DNA from: Solirubrobacteraceae bacterium
Lineage (GTDB): Bacteria; Actinomycetota; Thermoleophilia; Solirubrobacterales; Solirubrobacteraceae
Assembly: GCA_025935735.1 (NCBI GenBank)
Contig: JAICUS010000358.1
Coordinates: forward strand, 1-6,417
Length of the DNA stretch: 6,417 nucleotides
Direction of reading: 5' to 3'
Shown here piece after piece: positions 6,155 to 6,417 of the stretch (position 1 is the stretch's first letter; each line of letters begins with the position of its first letter). The notes beneath the pieces are model-generated. The model saw only the letters and a list, made by a program, of their open reading frames with translations. It was not told the DNA's origin and did not search any database. A program made the position numbers and the translations under genes.

Positions 6155-6417
6155 GCTGCTCCTCTGCTCTGAGTCGGACGAGCGCCTCGCCGTGACGGTA
6201 GTGGCCGCCCCGCAGCAGCGAGGCCGCGGCGGCCACCAGGCAGGCGAGGATCGCGAACGAGAACGCGGCGTGCAGGCCGTTCTCGAACGGCCCGGAGATC
6301 AGGTGCGGGAAGAAGCCGCGGCCGACGAGCGCTGCCCGGTCGGGCGCGCTCAGCGCGCCGAGCACGTGCGGACCGACGAGGTGCTGGATCGGGTTGTAGC
6401 CCAGGAACGCGGCGAAC
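6144..6417 (-). CDS. MFS exporter, DHA2 (EmrB/QacA) type, C-terminal fragment
   Basis: Only the last 90 residues are in the window; the 5' part lies beyond base 6417. The segment FAAFLGYNPIQHLVG is followed by a loop, and then GRGFFPHLISGPFENGL leads into the final transmembrane helix (HAAFSFAILACLVAAAASLL). It ends with a short charged tail, RGGHYRHGEALVRLRAEEQ. The pattern of FFPxLISGPFxxGL followed by a helix and SLLRGG is, from memory, typical of the C-terminus of 14-helix drug:H+ antiporters. It would sit in the cytoplasmic membrane and export small molecules by proton exchange. The substrate is unknown. The stop codon TGA (6146-6144) overlaps the start of the hydrolase gene, indicating an operon. 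A GTG at 6365 is internal and not the true start, since the frame remains open to the window edge with family-like sequence. Confidence 0.8.
   Translation of the reverse strand, partial: FAAFLGYNPIQHLVGPHVLGALSAPDRAALVGRGFFPHLISGPFENGLHAAFSFAILACLVAAAASLLRGGHYRHGEALVRLRAEEQHAR
6159..6165 (-). promoter_or_regulatory. Shine-Dalgarno site of the MBL hydrolase gene
   Basis: AGAGGAG on the minus strand lies 4 bases before the ATG at 6154. It is the only strong ribosome binding site seen in the window. It is embedded in the last codons of the transporter gene, which fits internal initiation within an operon mRNA, in contrast to the leaderless-looking genes elsewhere. Confidence 0.75.

Noticed and set aside
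4572..6172. Very long open frames on both strands (minus 4572-6143, plus 4829-6172)
   Set aside because: They span two convergent, well-supported genes (phosphofructokinase and MBL hydrolase) and consist of low-complexity Arg/Ala/Gly sequence. They are GC-driven artefacts.

Overview
The window is very GC-rich (roughly 70% or more by eye). It shows strong third-position G/C, frequent GTG starts, very short intergenic gaps and promoters that look suited to leaderless mRNAs. Together with the style of the secreted Ig-like protein and the family matches, this suggests a high-GC actinobacterium, possibly of the Thermoleophilia/Solirubrobacterales type. The lineage is an inference and was not tested by any search.

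Layout. From 1 to about 1423 (minus) lies the N-terminal part of a secreted, multi-domain Ig-like protein, whose 3' end is outside the window. Next, also on the minus strand, is a zinc-free medium-chain quinone oxidoreductase (1487-2470). Its ATG lies only 8 bp from the ATG of a divergent FabH-type ketoacyl synthase III (2479-3429, plus). A small inverted repeat spans both start codons. After fabH come four tandem 23-bp imperfect repeats (3432-3523). Directly after the last repeat begins an AAA/DUF4143 ATPase reading frame (to 4645) that lacks its Walker A region. A divergent 6-phosphofructokinase gene (4647-5477) starts one base after the ATPase stop. It converges on a minus-strand operon made of a DHA2-type MFS exporter (C-terminus only, 6144 to the window end) and an UlaG-like metallo-beta-lactamase-fold hydrolase (5486-6154). 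The two convergent stop codons sit inside one shared hairpin.

How the genes work together. Most are housekeeping or accessory metabolic genes: fatty-acid initiation, NADPH-dependent quinone/enone reduction, a PFK-like sugar kinase, an exporter and a hydrolase. No single pathway ties them together. The oddest stretch is 3432-4645, where a repeat array abuts a beheaded ATPase between fabH and the pfk-like gene; it looks like the scar of an insertion or deletion. The phosphofructokinase homologue keeps its sugar-phosphate site but has changed key residues on the nucleotide/Mg side. I saw no CRISPR array, RNA gene, integrase, transposase or clear new defence system.
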